Positions 10,316-19,464 are shown, counted from the stretch's first letter. The stretch is 64,000 nt of DNA from Arenibacter troitsensis (GCF_900177645.1 NZ_FXAO01000003.1:186001-250000), one strand, 5' to 3'. Made by a program: numbers and translations. The notes: generated by a model from the letters alone, not told the origin.

Positions 10316-11377
10316 ATGACTGACCTTAGACATAGACTTAATGCTTTTGTTAAACTTGGTAGTTTTTTTAAAGAATACTGCAAATATGCTAAAAACAAAA
10401 CTCAAATAGATGATAATCAGTATACATGGTTTGTAAAATTCGATGAAATACTTATTCTGGCCGGACATAGAAATGGCTGGTTTACTCCAGATAATATTTT
10501 ATTTAGTTTGGAAAATTGGGCAGATTTACTGGCCCTTTCACAACTTGAAAGTTGGTTATCCTCCTATGATTTGAATAAAAACAAGCCTAAGACGGTTGCC
10601 TTGATCATGGCGGGAAATATTCCATTGGTGGGTTTCCATGACTTCCTAAGTGCTCTGATAACAGGAAACAAAGTCATAGTGAAATTATCCTCCAACGATA
10701 AAATTTTATTGCCTTTTATTGCTCAATATTTAATTGAAGTGGAGCCTTCCTTAAAAGATCAAATTTCTTTTTCAGAAGGTAAACTGGAAGATTTTGATGC
10801 GGTTATTGCGACGGGAAGCGACAATACGTCCCGATATTTTGAACACTATTTCGGAAAAAAACCTAATATCATTAGGAGAAATAGAAATTCGGTGGCCATC
10901 CTTAGCGGGAATGAAACCAATGATGAGTTGGCCGCCTTGGGCGAGGACATTTTTAGGTATTACGGATTGGGCTGTAGAAGTGTTTCCAAATTATTTGTTC
11001 CGGTAAATTATAATTTTGATGCCCTTTTTAAAGCCCTTTACCCTTTTAACACCATTATTGAACAACATAAGTACGCCAACAACTATGATTATAACAAGGC
11101 CGTGTACCTAATGAGTTTATATAAAATTTTGGAAAATGGTTTCCTAATGTTGAAGGAGGATAAAAATTATGCTTCGCCCATTGCGACCGTTTTTTACGAA
11201 TTTTATGAATCCCCGGAGGAATTAAAAATTAGGCTGGCCCATGAAAAGGATAGGATTCAATGCTTGGTGGCCAATGGATTTATTGAAAATGAGGTGACTT
11301 TTGGACAAACCCAAAAACCATCTTTAACGGATTATGCGGATAATATTGATACTGTTGATTTTTTGTTGAAAACATAA
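10316..11377 (+). CDS. LuxC-like acyl-CoA reductase
   Basis: This belongs to the LuxC / aldehyde-dehydrogenase superfamily, whose members reduce acyl-CoA or acyl-ACP to the aldehyde with NADPH. Visible are the MAGNIPLVGFHDF segment (98-110), the KLSSND loop (123-128) that resembles the cofactor-binding region, ATGSDNTSRYF (165-175) and the probable nucleophile C220 in YYGLGCRSVSK. The 353 residues are shorter than bioluminescence LuxC (about 480), which is normal for this flavobacterial subgroup. No lux genes are present. In this phylum the gene commonly sits between a ferredoxin and serC, as it does here. Its substrate is unknown. Confidence 0.85.
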   Translation: MTDLRHRLNAFVKLGSFFKEYCKYAKNKTQIDDNQYTWFVKFDEILILAGHRNGWFTPDNILFSLENWADLLALSQLESWLSSYDLNKNKPKTVALIMAGNIPLVGFHDFLSALITGNKVIVKLSSNDKILLPFIAQYLIEVEPSLKDQISFSEGKLEDFDAVIATGSDNTSRYFEHYFGKKPNIIRRNRNSVAILSGNETNDELAALGEDIFRYYGLGCRSVSKLFVPVNYNFDALFKALYPFNTIIEQHKYANNYDYNKAVYLMSLYKILENGFLMLKEDKNYASPIATVFYEFYESPEELKIRLAHEKDRIQCLVANGFIENEVTFGQTQKPSLTDYADNIDTVDFLLKT

Positions 11378-11592
11378 TACAATAATTTGGCAGGGCACTA
11401 CCCTACTTCCTAAAATATTTATGACCTTTATCCTTTGAAAAATTTGAAATTGAATTTAAAAATAACCCAATAAATAGCATAGTACGGACTAATGGAAAAA
11501 TATTTAAGTTCCTGGCCACTCGAAAATTGCAATATTTTTTTTAAACACTCTCAGATGCTATGCAATATTTATTTAACCCTAATTAGTGATAA

Positions 11593-12657
11593 ATGAAGAA
11601 ACATAATTTTAGTGCCGGACCTTGTATTCTGCCACAGGAAGTAATCATAAAAGCTTCTGAGGCCGTGATGGATTTTAATGGATTGGGACTCTCCCTAATC
11701 GAAATTTCACATAGAAGCAAGGATTTTGTCGCTGTAATGGATAAAGCCAGATCCTTGGCCTTGGAGCTATTGGATTTGGAAGGCAAGGGCTATCAGGCTT
11801 TGTTCCTACAAGGCGGTGCTAGCATGGAGTTTTTAATGGTAGCCTACAATTTATTGGAAAAGAAGGCCGGATATCTTAATACAGGTACCTGGGCTGATAA
11901 AGCGCTAAAAGAAGCTAAGATTTTTGGAGAGGTCATTGAAGTAGGTTCATCCAAAGATGAGAATTTTAGCTATATTCCCAAGGGGTATTCCATTCCTAAC
12001 GATTTGGACTACCTGCACCTTACCTCCAACAATACCATTTTTGGAACACAGATAAAGAAATTTCCAAAAACGGAAGCCACTTTGGTTTGTGATATGAGTT
12101 CCGATATATTTTCCAGACAACTGGATTTTTCACAATTCGACCTAATATATGCCGGTGCACAGAAAAATATGGGTCCTGCCGGGACCACTTTAGTCGTGGT
12201 AAAAGAGGAAATCCTGGGAAGGGTAAGTCGAAAAATTCCGTCTATGCTGGATTATAAGGTACATATAGAGAAGGAAAGCATGTTCAATACCCCTGCTGTA
12301 TTTCCAGTATATGTTTCCATGCTTACGTTGGAGTGGCTTCAAAAGTTGGGAGGAATTGCGGCTATTGAAGAGATAAATGAAAAGAAAGCCCAGCTATTGT
12401 ATTCTGAGATAGATTTGAATCCGTTGTTCAAGGGCTACGCCCATAAGGAAGATCGTTCCAATATGAACGCAACCTTTACCTTGGCAGAGGAAAAACTGAA
12501 GGATATATTTGAAGGAATGTGCAAGGAAGCTGGAATTAGTGGGATCAACGGTCACCGTTCCGTTGGAGGTTACAGAGCTTCTATGTACAATGCCCTTCCC
12601 TTGGAGAGCGTGGGAACCTTGGTAGATGTTATGAGCGAATTGGAGCGAAAAGCATAA
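11593..12657 (+). CDS. serC: Phosphoserine aminotransferase
   Basis: SerC converts 3-phosphohydroxypyruvate and glutamate to phosphoserine in serine synthesis, and also serves pyridoxal phosphate synthesis. The protein starts with the family signature HNFSAGPCILP (4-14). GGASMEF (74-80) binds the cofactor phosphate and K191 in YAGAQKNMGPAG forms the Schiff base with PLP. RSVGGYRASMYNA near the C-terminus is the conserved substrate-binding arginine region. Its 354 residues are slightly short compared with about 360. It is followed 159 bp downstream by the phosphoglycerate dehydrogenase, which supplies its substrate. Confidence 0.95.
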   Translation: MKKHNFSAGPCILPQEVIIKASEAVMDFNGLGLSLIEISHRSKDFVAVMDKARSLALELLDLEGKGYQALFLQGGASMEFLMVAYNLLEKKAGYLNTGTWADKALKEAKIFGEVIEVGSSKDENFSYIPKGYSIPNDLDYLHLTSNNTIFGTQIKKFPKTEATLVCDMSSDIFSRQLDFSQFDLIYAGAQKNMGPAGTTLVVVKEEILGRVSRKIPSMLDYKVHIEKESMFNTPAVFPVYVSMLTLEWLQKLGGIAAIEEINEKKAQLLYSEIDLNPLFKGYAHKEDRSNMNATFTLAEEKLKDIFEGMCKEAGISGINGHRSVGGYRASMYNALPLESVGTLVDVMSELERKA

Positions 12658-12816
12658 TAGTTCAATTGTGGGTCTTGGGCCTTTTACTGTAGAACACTAT
12701 TTTACCAATGCCAGTAACAATGCAATACAACAAAATATGCCTTAAATGACCTGGATGGATCAGTATTGTTCCAACATTAAATCTTAAAGTATAATTATTA
12801 ACACTTAACATTTAGC

Positions 12817-13767
12817 ATGAAAATTTTAGCAAACGACGGAATATCAAAAAGTGGCAAACAGACCTTGGAGAATGCCGGTTTTGAGGTTTTGGCGGTGAAT
12901 GTGGCACAAGAGCAGCTTATATCCTACATAAATCAAAATAAGGTTTCAGTACTGCTGGTCAGAAGCTCCACTAAAGTTTTTAAGGATGTTATAGATGGTT
13001 GCCCTGCCTTGAAAATCATAGGCCGCGGTGGTGTGGGAATGGATAATATAGATGTGGAATATGCCAAATCCAAGGGCATACATGTCATCAATACTCCGGA
13101 AGCCTCATCTTCCTCTGTGGCCGAACTGGTTTTTGCCCATTTGTTCAGCGGTGTAAGGTTCTTGCACGACGCCAACAGAAATATGCCATTGGAAGGCGAT
13201 AGTAATTTTAAGAAACTTAAAAATGCCTATGCCAAAGGTATAGAATTACGAGGTAAGACTTTGGGTATTATTGGGTTTGGAAGAATTGGAGTGGCAACTG
13301 CCAGAATAGCTTTGGGGATTGGTATGAAAGTTATTTTTACCGACCCTTTTTTGGATGAGGCCACTGTGACCGTTCCTTTTTTTGATAACCGATCAATTTC
13401 TTTTGACCTAAGTAGCACGCCCTTGGAAAATTTGTTGAAAACGGCCGATTTCATAAGTCTTCACGTTCCTGCCCAAAAATCCTATATTATTGGTAAAAAA
13501 GAGTTTGAATTAATGAAAGACGGTGTTGGCATTGTAAACGCTGCGCGTGGGGGTATCCTGGATGAGGTGGCCCTTGTTGATGCTCTGGAAAAAGGTAAAG
13601 TGGCCTTTGCAGGTTTGGATGTCTATGAATCCGAGCCTATACCGGAACTACGGATATTAATGCATCCTGATATTTCCCTTAGTCCTCACATCGGGGCGGC
13701 AACGGAAGAAGCCCAGGATAGGATAGGAATGGAACTGGCCACCCAGATTATCGATCTTTATAAATAA
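12817..13767 (+). CDS. serA: D-3-phosphoglycerate dehydrogenase (short form)
   Basis: This is an NAD-dependent D-2-hydroxyacid dehydrogenase that most likely oxidises 3-phosphoglycerate as the first step of serine synthesis. The Rossmann motif is G153FGRIG158. Catalytic residues are R244 in NAARGGILDE, an acidic residue in the LDVYESEP segment (268-275) and H291 in SPHIGAAT. At 316 residues it has no C-terminal ACT domain, so allosteric serine inhibition of the E. coli type is not expected. Placement directly after serC supports the phosphoglycerate substrate over other hydroxyacids. Confidence 0.88.
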   Translation: MKILANDGISKSGKQTLENAGFEVLAVNVAQEQLISYINQNKVSVLLVRSSTKVFKDVIDGCPALKIIGRGGVGMDNIDVEYAKSKGIHVINTPEASSSSVAELVFAHLFSGVRFLHDANRNMPLEGDSNFKKLKNAYAKGIELRGKTLGIIGFGRIGVATARIALGIGMKVIFTDPFLDEATVTVPFFDNRSISFDLSSTPLENLLKTADFISLHVPAQKSYIIGKKEFELMKDGVGIVNAARGGILDEVALVDALEKGKVAFAGLDVYESEPIPELRILMHPDISLSPHIGAATEEAQDRIGMELATQIIDLYK

Positions 13768-13852
13768 CATGATGGCAAAAAAAAAATCGGCTTAATTAAA
13801 CTCTTTTTTGTATATTAAGACATATTAAATACTAATTATAACACTACTATAA

Positions 13853-14485
13853 ATGTCGGGATTATTGGATCTTTTAAGCAGCCCAATGGGCAAACAATTA
13901 ATTAGCGGAGTTGCAAATCAAACTGGACAACCGGAAAACAAAACAGCAGACGTTCTAAGTATGGCCATGCCACTTTTATTGGGTGCCATGAAGAAGAACG
14001 TTTCTTCCCCAAAAGGGGCCGAAGGTCTAATGAACGCCCTTTCTTCCAAACATGATGGCGGGTTGTTGGATAATCTTGGAGGTTTGTTTGGTGGCGGTGT
14101 TGATCCCTCTGTTATTAATGATGGTGCTGGTATTTTAGGTCATGTTTTTGGAGGAAAACAAGCCAATGTTGAAAATGCCTTAAGCCAGAAATCTGGCTTG
14201 GATGCCGGGACAGTTGCCCAAATTCTAAAAATTGCCGCGCCTTTGGTAATGGCCTACTTGGGCAAGGAAAAGGCACAGAGCAATGTAAATGATGCCAATG
14301 GTCTTAGTAGCCTATTGGGAAGTATGCTTGGTGGGCAACCAGAACAGAACCAGAATTTAATTACAACTTTGTTGGATGCGGATGGTGACGGCAGTGTACT
14401 GGACGATGTTGCCGGTATGGTCATGGGAACTAGCAAAAAGAAAAGTGGATTGGGAGGTTTGCTTGGCGGACTTTTTGGAAAGTAA
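13853..14485 (+). CDS. DUF937 domain-containing protein
   Basis: This is a 210-residue YidB/DUF937-type protein of unknown function. It shows the family pattern of an N-terminal LLSSPMGKQLISGVANQTGQ segment, helical repeats rich in Gly, Leu and Ala, and a central GGLFGGGVD loop. LDADGDGSVLDDVAGM (about 180-195) looks like a single calcium-binding-type loop. The C-terminus is glycine-rich (GLGGLLGGLFGK). It has no signal peptide. It is followed by a strong terminator. In flavobacteria it commonly follows the ser genes. Confidence 0.82.
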   Translation: MSGLLDLLSSPMGKQLISGVANQTGQPENKTADVLSMAMPLLLGAMKKNVSSPKGAEGLMNALSSKHDGGLLDNLGGLFGGGVDPSVINDGAGILGHVFGGKQANVENALSQKSGLDAGTVAQILKIAAPLVMAYLGKEKAQSNVNDANGLSSLLGSMLGGQPEQNQNLITTLLDADGDGSVLDDVAGMVMGTSKKKSGLGGLLGGLFGK

Positions 14486-14506
14486 CAGTTTTAACATAAT
14501 ATAAGG

Positions 14507-14537
14507 AAAGCCATTTGTAACATAAATGGCTTTTTTT
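14507..14537 (+). terminator. Rho-independent terminator after the DUF937 gene
   Basis: AGCCATTT (14509-14516) pairs perfectly with AAATGGCT (14524-14531) around a 7 nt loop, followed by a run of T. Confidence 0.87.
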
Positions 14538-14650
14538 GTATCTTATAGGAAGTAATTGGGGTGATGTTGTATCCAGTTGATCCATGGAAATGGACTTAAA
14601 AAACTACATAATCATACATCATACCCATGATCTTTTAAAACTTATATGCG

Positions 14651-15106
14651 ATGAAAAAGATTTTTTTAAACTTTGGGGTGATAACCCTGTTTGTTTTATC
14701 AATGGCCAATTGTACCAGTAGCAAGCAGGCTATTGCGGTTACTGACGAAGAGAAGGCTGCTTTTTCCCAAACAGAGGGAGATACCATAACCATTAGGGAT
14801 GATAAAACCGAATATGAAATTATTATAATAGAGCCGGGCTTCGATTTTTGGCTTCAGAGTATTGCTAGACCAGAAGGCTATTATTCCCAATCCTTCCTGG
14901 AAAACAGGAATAGAATTATGGTTATAGAATGGAACCAGAGGGTAATGCAACCCTTTAGATATAATTCCAATCTTTATGAGCTTCGTATCGATTATGATCC
15001 TAATATAGATTACGGGTATGAGGTAAATTATAAATTGTACAATTACTTTATTTATTTTCAGCGTAAATACAATCAAAGATTGGGACCATTTGTTCCGCGA
15101 GTATAA
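14651..15106 (+). CDS. DUF6146 family lipoprotein
   Basis: This is a 151-residue exported protein of unknown function. The signal peptide ends in a lipobox (SMANC, Cys21). The mature part is acidic at first (TEGDTITIRDDKTEYEIIIIEPGFDFWL) and then rich in Tyr, Asn and Arg. I recognise it as the DUF6146 family of Flavobacteriia from memory. It is followed 30 bp later by a DUF6787 gene, a pairing I recall as common. The downstream gene has its own promoter, whose -33 element lies within the last codons here. Confidence 0.8.
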   Translation: MKKIFLNFGVITLFVLSMANCTSSKQAIAVTDEEKAAFSQTEGDTITIRDDKTEYEIIIIEPGFDFWLQSIARPEGYYSQSFLENRNRIMVIEWNQRVMQPFRYNSNLYELRIDYDPNIDYGYEVNYKLYNYFIYFQRKYNQRLGPFVPRV

Positions 15107-15119
15107 AAAGTTATCTTTG
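15089..15119 (+). promoter_or_regulatory. Promoter of the DUF6787 gene
   Basis: TTTG (15089-15092), a 19 bp spacer and TATCTTTG (15112-15119) match the Bacteroidota consensus exactly. The -33 element lies inside the upstream coding region. The expected start near 15125 leaves a leader of only about 12 nt before the ATG at 15137. Confidence 0.7.
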
Positions 15120-15136
15120 TAACGATTTTTTAAGGC

Positions 15137-15457
15137 ATGAAGAAATTAAAACAACGTTGGGGAGTTAGCTCCAATTTGCAGCTCGCGATAATTTTTATAG
15201 TATTCTCCATTACTGGTTCATCTGCGGTTTACGCCGCAAAACCCTTTCTAAATTGGATTGGACTAAATAGGGAAAATTTTTCCCCAGATTTTTTGTGGGG
15301 AGGGCTTATTTATTTAGTCTTTAGAATTTTATTAATTTTTCCCATTTATCAATTCCTCTTAGTGATATATGGTTGGTTGTTCGGTCAGTTCAAATTCTTT
15401 TGGGAATTCGAAAAAAAGATGTTGAGCCGTATGGGATTAGGATTCATTCTTAAGTGA
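15137..15457 (+). CDS. DUF6787 family small membrane protein
   Basis: This 106-residue protein has two hydrophobic segments, about 17-37 and 53-85, and a basic first ten residues (KKLKQRWG), predicting an inner-membrane protein with the N-terminus inside. The pattern RWGVSSNLQLAIIFIVFSITGS, read as two halves, is the family hallmark I recognise as DUF6787. The function is unknown. It is preceded by a DUF6146 lipoprotein gene but has a consensus promoter of its own. Confidence 0.78.
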   Translation: MKKLKQRWGVSSNLQLAIIFIVFSITGSSAVYAAKPFLNWIGLNRENFSPDFLWGGLIYLVFRILLIFPIYQFLLVIYGWLFGQFKFFWEFEKKMLSRMGLGFILK

Positions 15458-15651
15458 ACGAAGAAATACTTTAGAACAAGCCATTCATTTTACGGAAATA
15501 CAGATCCAATAGTTCTGGGTAATTATGGAATGTCCAAGTTGGGTTCAGGATATTGACTGCATTGGATATTTACCCTAATATATTGGTAGCAAATACATAA
15601 ATTATATTTTTCTTAACAATCATTTTGTTGGGATACCACTAGCTTTGAGGG

Positions 15652-15984
15652 GTGAAGATATATTTCAGAAATATAACCTTTTCGTTTATTGCCGTCCTCT
15701 TGGTCGGTTTAATAGCCCTACCTTCCGTTTTAAAACTTAAACATGCCGTCTTTGAGCACCATACCTTTGTTTGTAAAGAAAAAGGTAAGTTGCATATACA
15801 TGAAGTAGAATTGGATTGTGATTACCATAAATTCAACCTTACCCATTATTACACGCATTCTCAACAGGAATTTACCACATTTACGGTCAAAGCAAAATCA
15901 GAGAAAATTACAGACCATTATATTTTTTTAAGTAAATATCAGCAACTTCATTTCTCCAGAAGGGGACCTCCTCTCTCCATTTAA
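15652..15984 (+). CDS. Small His/Cys-rich exported protein upstream of a zinc-type receptor
   Basis: I cannot name this 110-residue protein. It begins at a GTG with a purine-rich GAGG just before it; no in-frame ATG precedes the hydrophobic N-terminus. Residues 8-25 form a signal peptide or membrane anchor. The rest contains closely spaced potential metal ligands: H36, H37, C41, H48, H50, C56, H59, then H65 and H69. It lies 217 bp upstream of a TonB receptor with a His/Glu-rich loop. A metal-binding accessory role is an inference from composition and position only. A comparable small His-rich exported protein precedes the metal efflux pump at 59841. Confidence 0.7.
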   Translation: MKIYFRNITFSFIAVLLVGLIALPSVLKLKHAVFEHHTFVCKEKGKLHIHEVELDCDYHKFNLTHYYTHSQQEFTTFTVKAKSEKITDHYIFLSKYQQLHFSRRGPPLSI

Positions 15985-16201
15985 AATTTTTCACGGGGCT
16001 TATACAACCTGGAACATGCATGCTGTGTTTCCATAAAAGACCGATAGATTTATTTTATTGTTCCCAAGCCAAATTGCGGCCTTGTGCCAGAGCATCTTGG
16101 AAGATATAAGACCTTACATTAAAAGTACAAGCAATATCAATTATAACATTGGAAGTGCATTGCCACCAGGCAGTGGGCGCCCTTACCTATAAAAAAATTA
16201 A

Positions 16202-18487
16202 ATGAAAAAAGTAATACTGTCAATACTCTGCATTTTGACATTTATATCAGCGAATTCGCAAAATACCTTATCCGGGAAAATTAGCAATAAGGAGAACCAG
16301 GAAGGTCTGGAACAGGTCTCCCTCTACTTTCCTCAAATGGAAAAAGGTGGTGTTACCAACGATGTTGGGGAATACAAAATTGAAGGTCTACCTACGGGGA
16401 CCTATAAAATAGTAGCATCCTATATCGGTTTCCAAACATTTTCAGCAAATATTACTATAGAAAAAGGCAATAATTCCTTGGATATTTCTTTGCTTCCGAG
16501 TGCTATTGAAATGGAAGAAGTTATTGTATCTACCCCGTTCCATAAGTTACAACGTGAAAACGTTATGAAGGTAGAGTTTGCTAAGCTTTCATCACTTAAA
16601 ACCCAAGGGGCCCCTACTCTTGTGGAAGGTTTAGGCGCCATTCCCGGCGTAGATGTAGTTTCTACCGGTGTAGGTATAGGAAAACCGGTAATCAGGGGGC
16701 TTACTTCGAACCGTGTTTTGGTGTATACACAAGGTATTCGCCTAGAAAACCAGCAGTTTGGAGCGGAACATGGTTTAGGGGTAAACGAGGCAGGAATAGA
16801 AAGTGTTGAGATCATAAAGGGTCCAGCATCCCTTTTATATGGATCCGACGCTATGGGTGGAGTACTTTATTTAAACCCTGAAAAATTTGCATCCCCAAAC
16901 AGCACGGAGGGCGATGTAAATTTCAACTACAATAGCAATACCCTGGGTATAAGCAGTGGTGCTGGAATAAGAACCTCGGGCGAAAAATTTAAATATCTTT
17001 TGCGATTGGCAACTAATAACCATGTTGATTATTTAGGTGGGGATGGCAATAGGGTTACCAACTCCCGATTCAATGAGAAAGATTTAAAGGCGGGATTTGG
17101 CTATCAGGCAACCTCGTTTAAAAGTGATATAAGATACAATTACAACCAATCCAATTTGGGGATTCCGGAAGAGGTGGGCTTGCAAACCACCTCCAGATCA
17201 CCCGATCTGCCTTATCAAAAATTGGACAACCACATTTTGAGCTCCAACTCCAAAATATTTTTCAACAACTCCAATTTGGACATCACTCTAGGTTATATTG
17301 GAAATAACCGGAAGGAGTTTGAAGACCACGATCACCATGAGGAAGAGGAAGAGGGCCACGAGGAAGAGGAAGAAGACCATGCGGAAGAAGAAGGTCATGA
17401 AGAAGCTGCCTTGGACATGAAGCTTAACACCTTTAATTATAACCTGCAGTACCATCTCCCTAAATCGGGCAAGTTTGAAACTGTTGTTGGCGTGCAAGGA
17501 ATTTATCAAACCAATAAAAATTATGGGGAAGAGATTTTAATTCCGGATGCCACTACCCAAGATATAGGCTTTTTGGGGACTACCCATTTTCACCTTGATC
17601 AAAACAACGATTTTCAAGTGGGATTGCGCTATGATCATAGGCAAATAGATGCCAAGGCCTATGGGAGTAGCGGGGAAGAAGGATATATTGCCCCCTTAAA
17701 ACGTAACTTTAATAGCTTTAATGGCGCCTTGGGATACAAGAACAATATTTCCGAGCAATTTACTGGTAGGATCAATGTGGCTACTGGGTTTAGGGCTCCC
17801 AATTTGGCTGAGCTTACTTCTTATGGTACCCATGAGGGCACCAATAGGTTTGAAATTGGAAATAGGGACCTAAAGAACGAGCAAAACCTACAAATTGATC
17901 TGGCATTGGAATTTCAAAATGAACATTATGAATTTTTTCTAAATGGTTTCCACAACAGTATAAGGGATTATATCTACATTGCACCAAGTGGAACCCTTAT
18001 GGATGAAACCCCTGTTTACAACTATCTACAACAAGATGCCATCTTATACGGAGGGGAAATTGGATTTCATTTGCATCCCCATCCTTACGATTGGTTGCAT
18101 ATTGAGAGTAGTTATCAAACGGTGTTCGGTGAATTGAAGAGCGGTGAAGCCTTACCGTTGATACCGGCCAATAGATTAACCAATACGTTCAGGGTAGAGT
18201 TCCATAATGCCTCGGGATGGTGGCTTAGGTCCAATGCGTTCATTACTTTGAATACCACCTTTAAGCAGGGGAAAGTGAGTGCCTTTGAAACAGTTACCCC
18301 TGGGTACTCCCTTTTAAATGCCGGTTTAGGAGGGGAAATTCAATTTTTGAAAAAATCCATGAATATCAATATTAGCGCTAACAACCTATTGGATAAAAAA
18401 TACATTGCCCATCTATCCCGTCTAAAAAGTGATGGTATTTTAAATATGGGAAGATCGGTTGTTGTTGGTCTAAATATTCTACTGTAG
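16202..18487 (+). CDS. TonB-dependent receptor, ZnuD-like (probable zinc uptake)
   Basis: This is a 761-residue outer-membrane receptor. It has a signal peptide (1-19), a carboxypeptidase-like domain (about 20-105), a plug (about 115-225, with GVGIGKPVIRGL and GPASLLYGSDAMGGVLYL) and a barrel. Residues 374-402 form an extracellular-type loop made almost only of His, Glu and Asp. ZnuD of Neisseria and related zinc receptors carry similar His-rich loops that capture zinc, so zinc or another divalent metal is the likely cargo. The upstream small His-rich exported protein fits this. No Zur box could be identified by eye. The gene is followed by a hairpin shared with the convergent desaturase gene. 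Confidence 0.85.
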   Translation: MKKVILSILCILTFISANSQNTLSGKISNKENQEGLEQVSLYFPQMEKGGVTNDVGEYKIEGLPTGTYKIVASYIGFQTFSANITIEKGNNSLDISLLPSAIEMEEVIVSTPFHKLQRENVMKVEFAKLSSLKTQGAPTLVEGLGAIPGVDVVSTGVGIGKPVIRGLTSNRVLVYTQGIRLENQQFGAEHGLGVNEAGIESVEIIKGPASLLYGSDAMGGVLYLNPEKFASPNSTEGDVNFNYNSNTLGISSGAGIRTSGEKFKYLLRLATNNHVDYLGGDGNRVTNSRFNEKDLKAGFGYQATSFKSDIRYNYNQSNLGIPEEVGLQTTSRSPDLPYQKLDNHILSSNSKIFFNNSNLDITLGYIGNNRKEFEDHDHHEEEEEGHEEEEEDHAEEEGHEEAALDMKLNTFNYNLQYHLPKSGKFETVVGVQGIYQTNKNYGEEILIPDATTQDIGFLGTTHFHLDQNNDFQVGLRYDHRQIDAKAYGSSGEEGYIAPLKRNFNSFNGALGYKNNISEQFTGRINVATGFRAPNLAELTSYGTHEGTNRFEIGNRDLKNEQNLQIDLALEFQNEHYEFFLNGFHNSIRDYIYIAPSGTLMDETPVYNYLQQDAILYGGEIGFHLHPHPYDWLHIESSYQTVFGELKSGEALPLIPANRLTNTFRVEFHNASGWWLRSNAFITLNTTFKQGKVSAFETVTPGYSLLNAGLGGEIQFLKKSMNINISANNLLDKKYIAHLSRLKSDGILNMGRSVVVGLNILL

Positions 18488-18552
18488 CAGAAGTTCGCAA
18501 AGTGGGGTCTTTATTTTAAATTGGATCCAACAATTATTCCAACACAAGAAAC

Positions 18553-18584
18553 ACCTACGGCTTCGATTTTTTTAGGCCGTAGGT
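18553..18584. terminator. Bidirectional terminator-like hairpin overlapping a stop codon
   Basis: ACCTACGGC (18553-18561) pairs perfectly with GCCGTAGGT (18576-18584), a 9 bp stem with a 14 nt loop. It lies between convergent genes and covers the last codons and TAG of the minus-strand desaturase. T-rich tracts follow on both strands (TATTTGTTT and GTTTCTTG) but are not pure T-runs. Confidence 0.5.
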
Positions 18585-19430
18585 TATTTGTTTCCAAAAA
18601 GTATTTGGAATTTCCCCATCCCCTCTAAAGCCCAGTTCAATGGTGCCACTATCTTCAGGGATATAATTGGTCCTAAAAATATAATCCCAGAGACTGAGGC
18701 TAATTCCAAAATTTACGCCATATTTTCCATCGGGTAAATCATGGGCATGATGATATAAATGCATTACAGGATTATTTAGAATGTATTTTAAAGGGCCCCA
18801 GGTTATTTTGATATTGGCATGGTTGAAATGCCCAATGGCTATGGCAAAGAAATGGACAATATAGGCTTGTTCGGGTTCAAAACCTCCCAAGATCAGTACA
18901 CCGAAAGTCTTTAAGGGTTTATAGAATATATTTTCCATCCAATGATAACGCAAGTGGGCTGCAAAACCCATTTCTTTTACACTGTGGTGTATTTGATGGA
19001 ATTTCCATAGAAATGGGTATTTGTGGAGCAAAATATGGGTAAACCACTGTACAAAGTCCAAAATAAGGAAAAAGATCAATAATTGAAGCCAATTGGGAAA
19101 TTGGGACGTATCCATAACGGCAAGACTACCTTGCCTTATCCCCAAATCGCTGAAAAGAAGGCCCAATAACTTGTAAAACCCACTTATGGCAATGGCGAAA
19201 AGGAAAAAATTGAAGAACATATAAAAGCCATCCAACCAAAAATCCCTTCTAAAAATAGATTGTTCCTTACGCCATGGAAACAAAATTTCCAGCATCCATA
19301 CCACAAGCGAAATAATTATTAGTCCCCAAAAATAATTGGTATACCAGGGCACCTCGAATATTATGGATTTCCATGTCCAGTTCGCAGTTCCTACAATCGC
19401 ATTGATGAAACCTTCAAAATATTTTTCCAC
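18555..19430 (-). CDS. Sterol desaturase / fatty acid hydroxylase family protein
   Basis: This is a 291-residue integral-membrane di-iron oxygenase. Its histidine clusters are HILLH (132-136), HQIHH (145-149) and HLYHH (224-228), with hydrophobic helices at about 33-52, 68-92 and 114-130. The lipid substrate is unknown. It is the third gene of an apparent operon after the two sulfite dehydrogenase genes, separated from the cytochrome gene by 34 bp. The coding end is embedded in a terminator-like hairpin. It is not a duplicate of the desaturase at the window start: the histidine spacing and flanking sequence differ. Confidence 0.87.
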   Translation of the reverse strand: MEKYFEGFINAIVGTANWTWKSIIFEVPWYTNYFWGLIIISLVVWMLEILFPWRKEQSIFRRDFWLDGFYMFFNFFLFAIAISGFYKLLGLLFSDLGIRQGSLAVMDTSQFPNWLQLLIFFLILDFVQWFTHILLHKYPFLWKFHQIHHSVKEMGFAAHLRYHWMENIFYKPLKTFGVLILGGFEPEQAYIVHFFAIAIGHFNHANIKITWGPLKYILNNPVMHLYHHAHDLPDGKYGVNFGISLSLWDYIFRTNYIPEDSGTIELGFRGDGEIPNTFWKQITYGLKKSKP

Positions 19431-19464
19431 GATTTTTTTCCTTTACCTCATTGTCCAATATCCA

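Noticed and set aside
14699..15076. 125-residue antisense ORF opposite DUF6146
   Set aside because: It is a shadow of the coding frame; the plus-strand lipoprotein has a proper lipobox and family pattern.
15624..15647. TTTG and TAGCTTTG as promoter of the small His-rich protein gene
   Set aside because: The spacer is only 12 bp and the -7 box ends 4 bp before the GTG start, which would leave almost no leader; it more likely overlaps the ribosome-binding region.
17320..17405. Tandem repeat or CRISPR-like array
   Set aside because: It is low-complexity coding sequence inside an intact receptor gene; there are no regular spacers.
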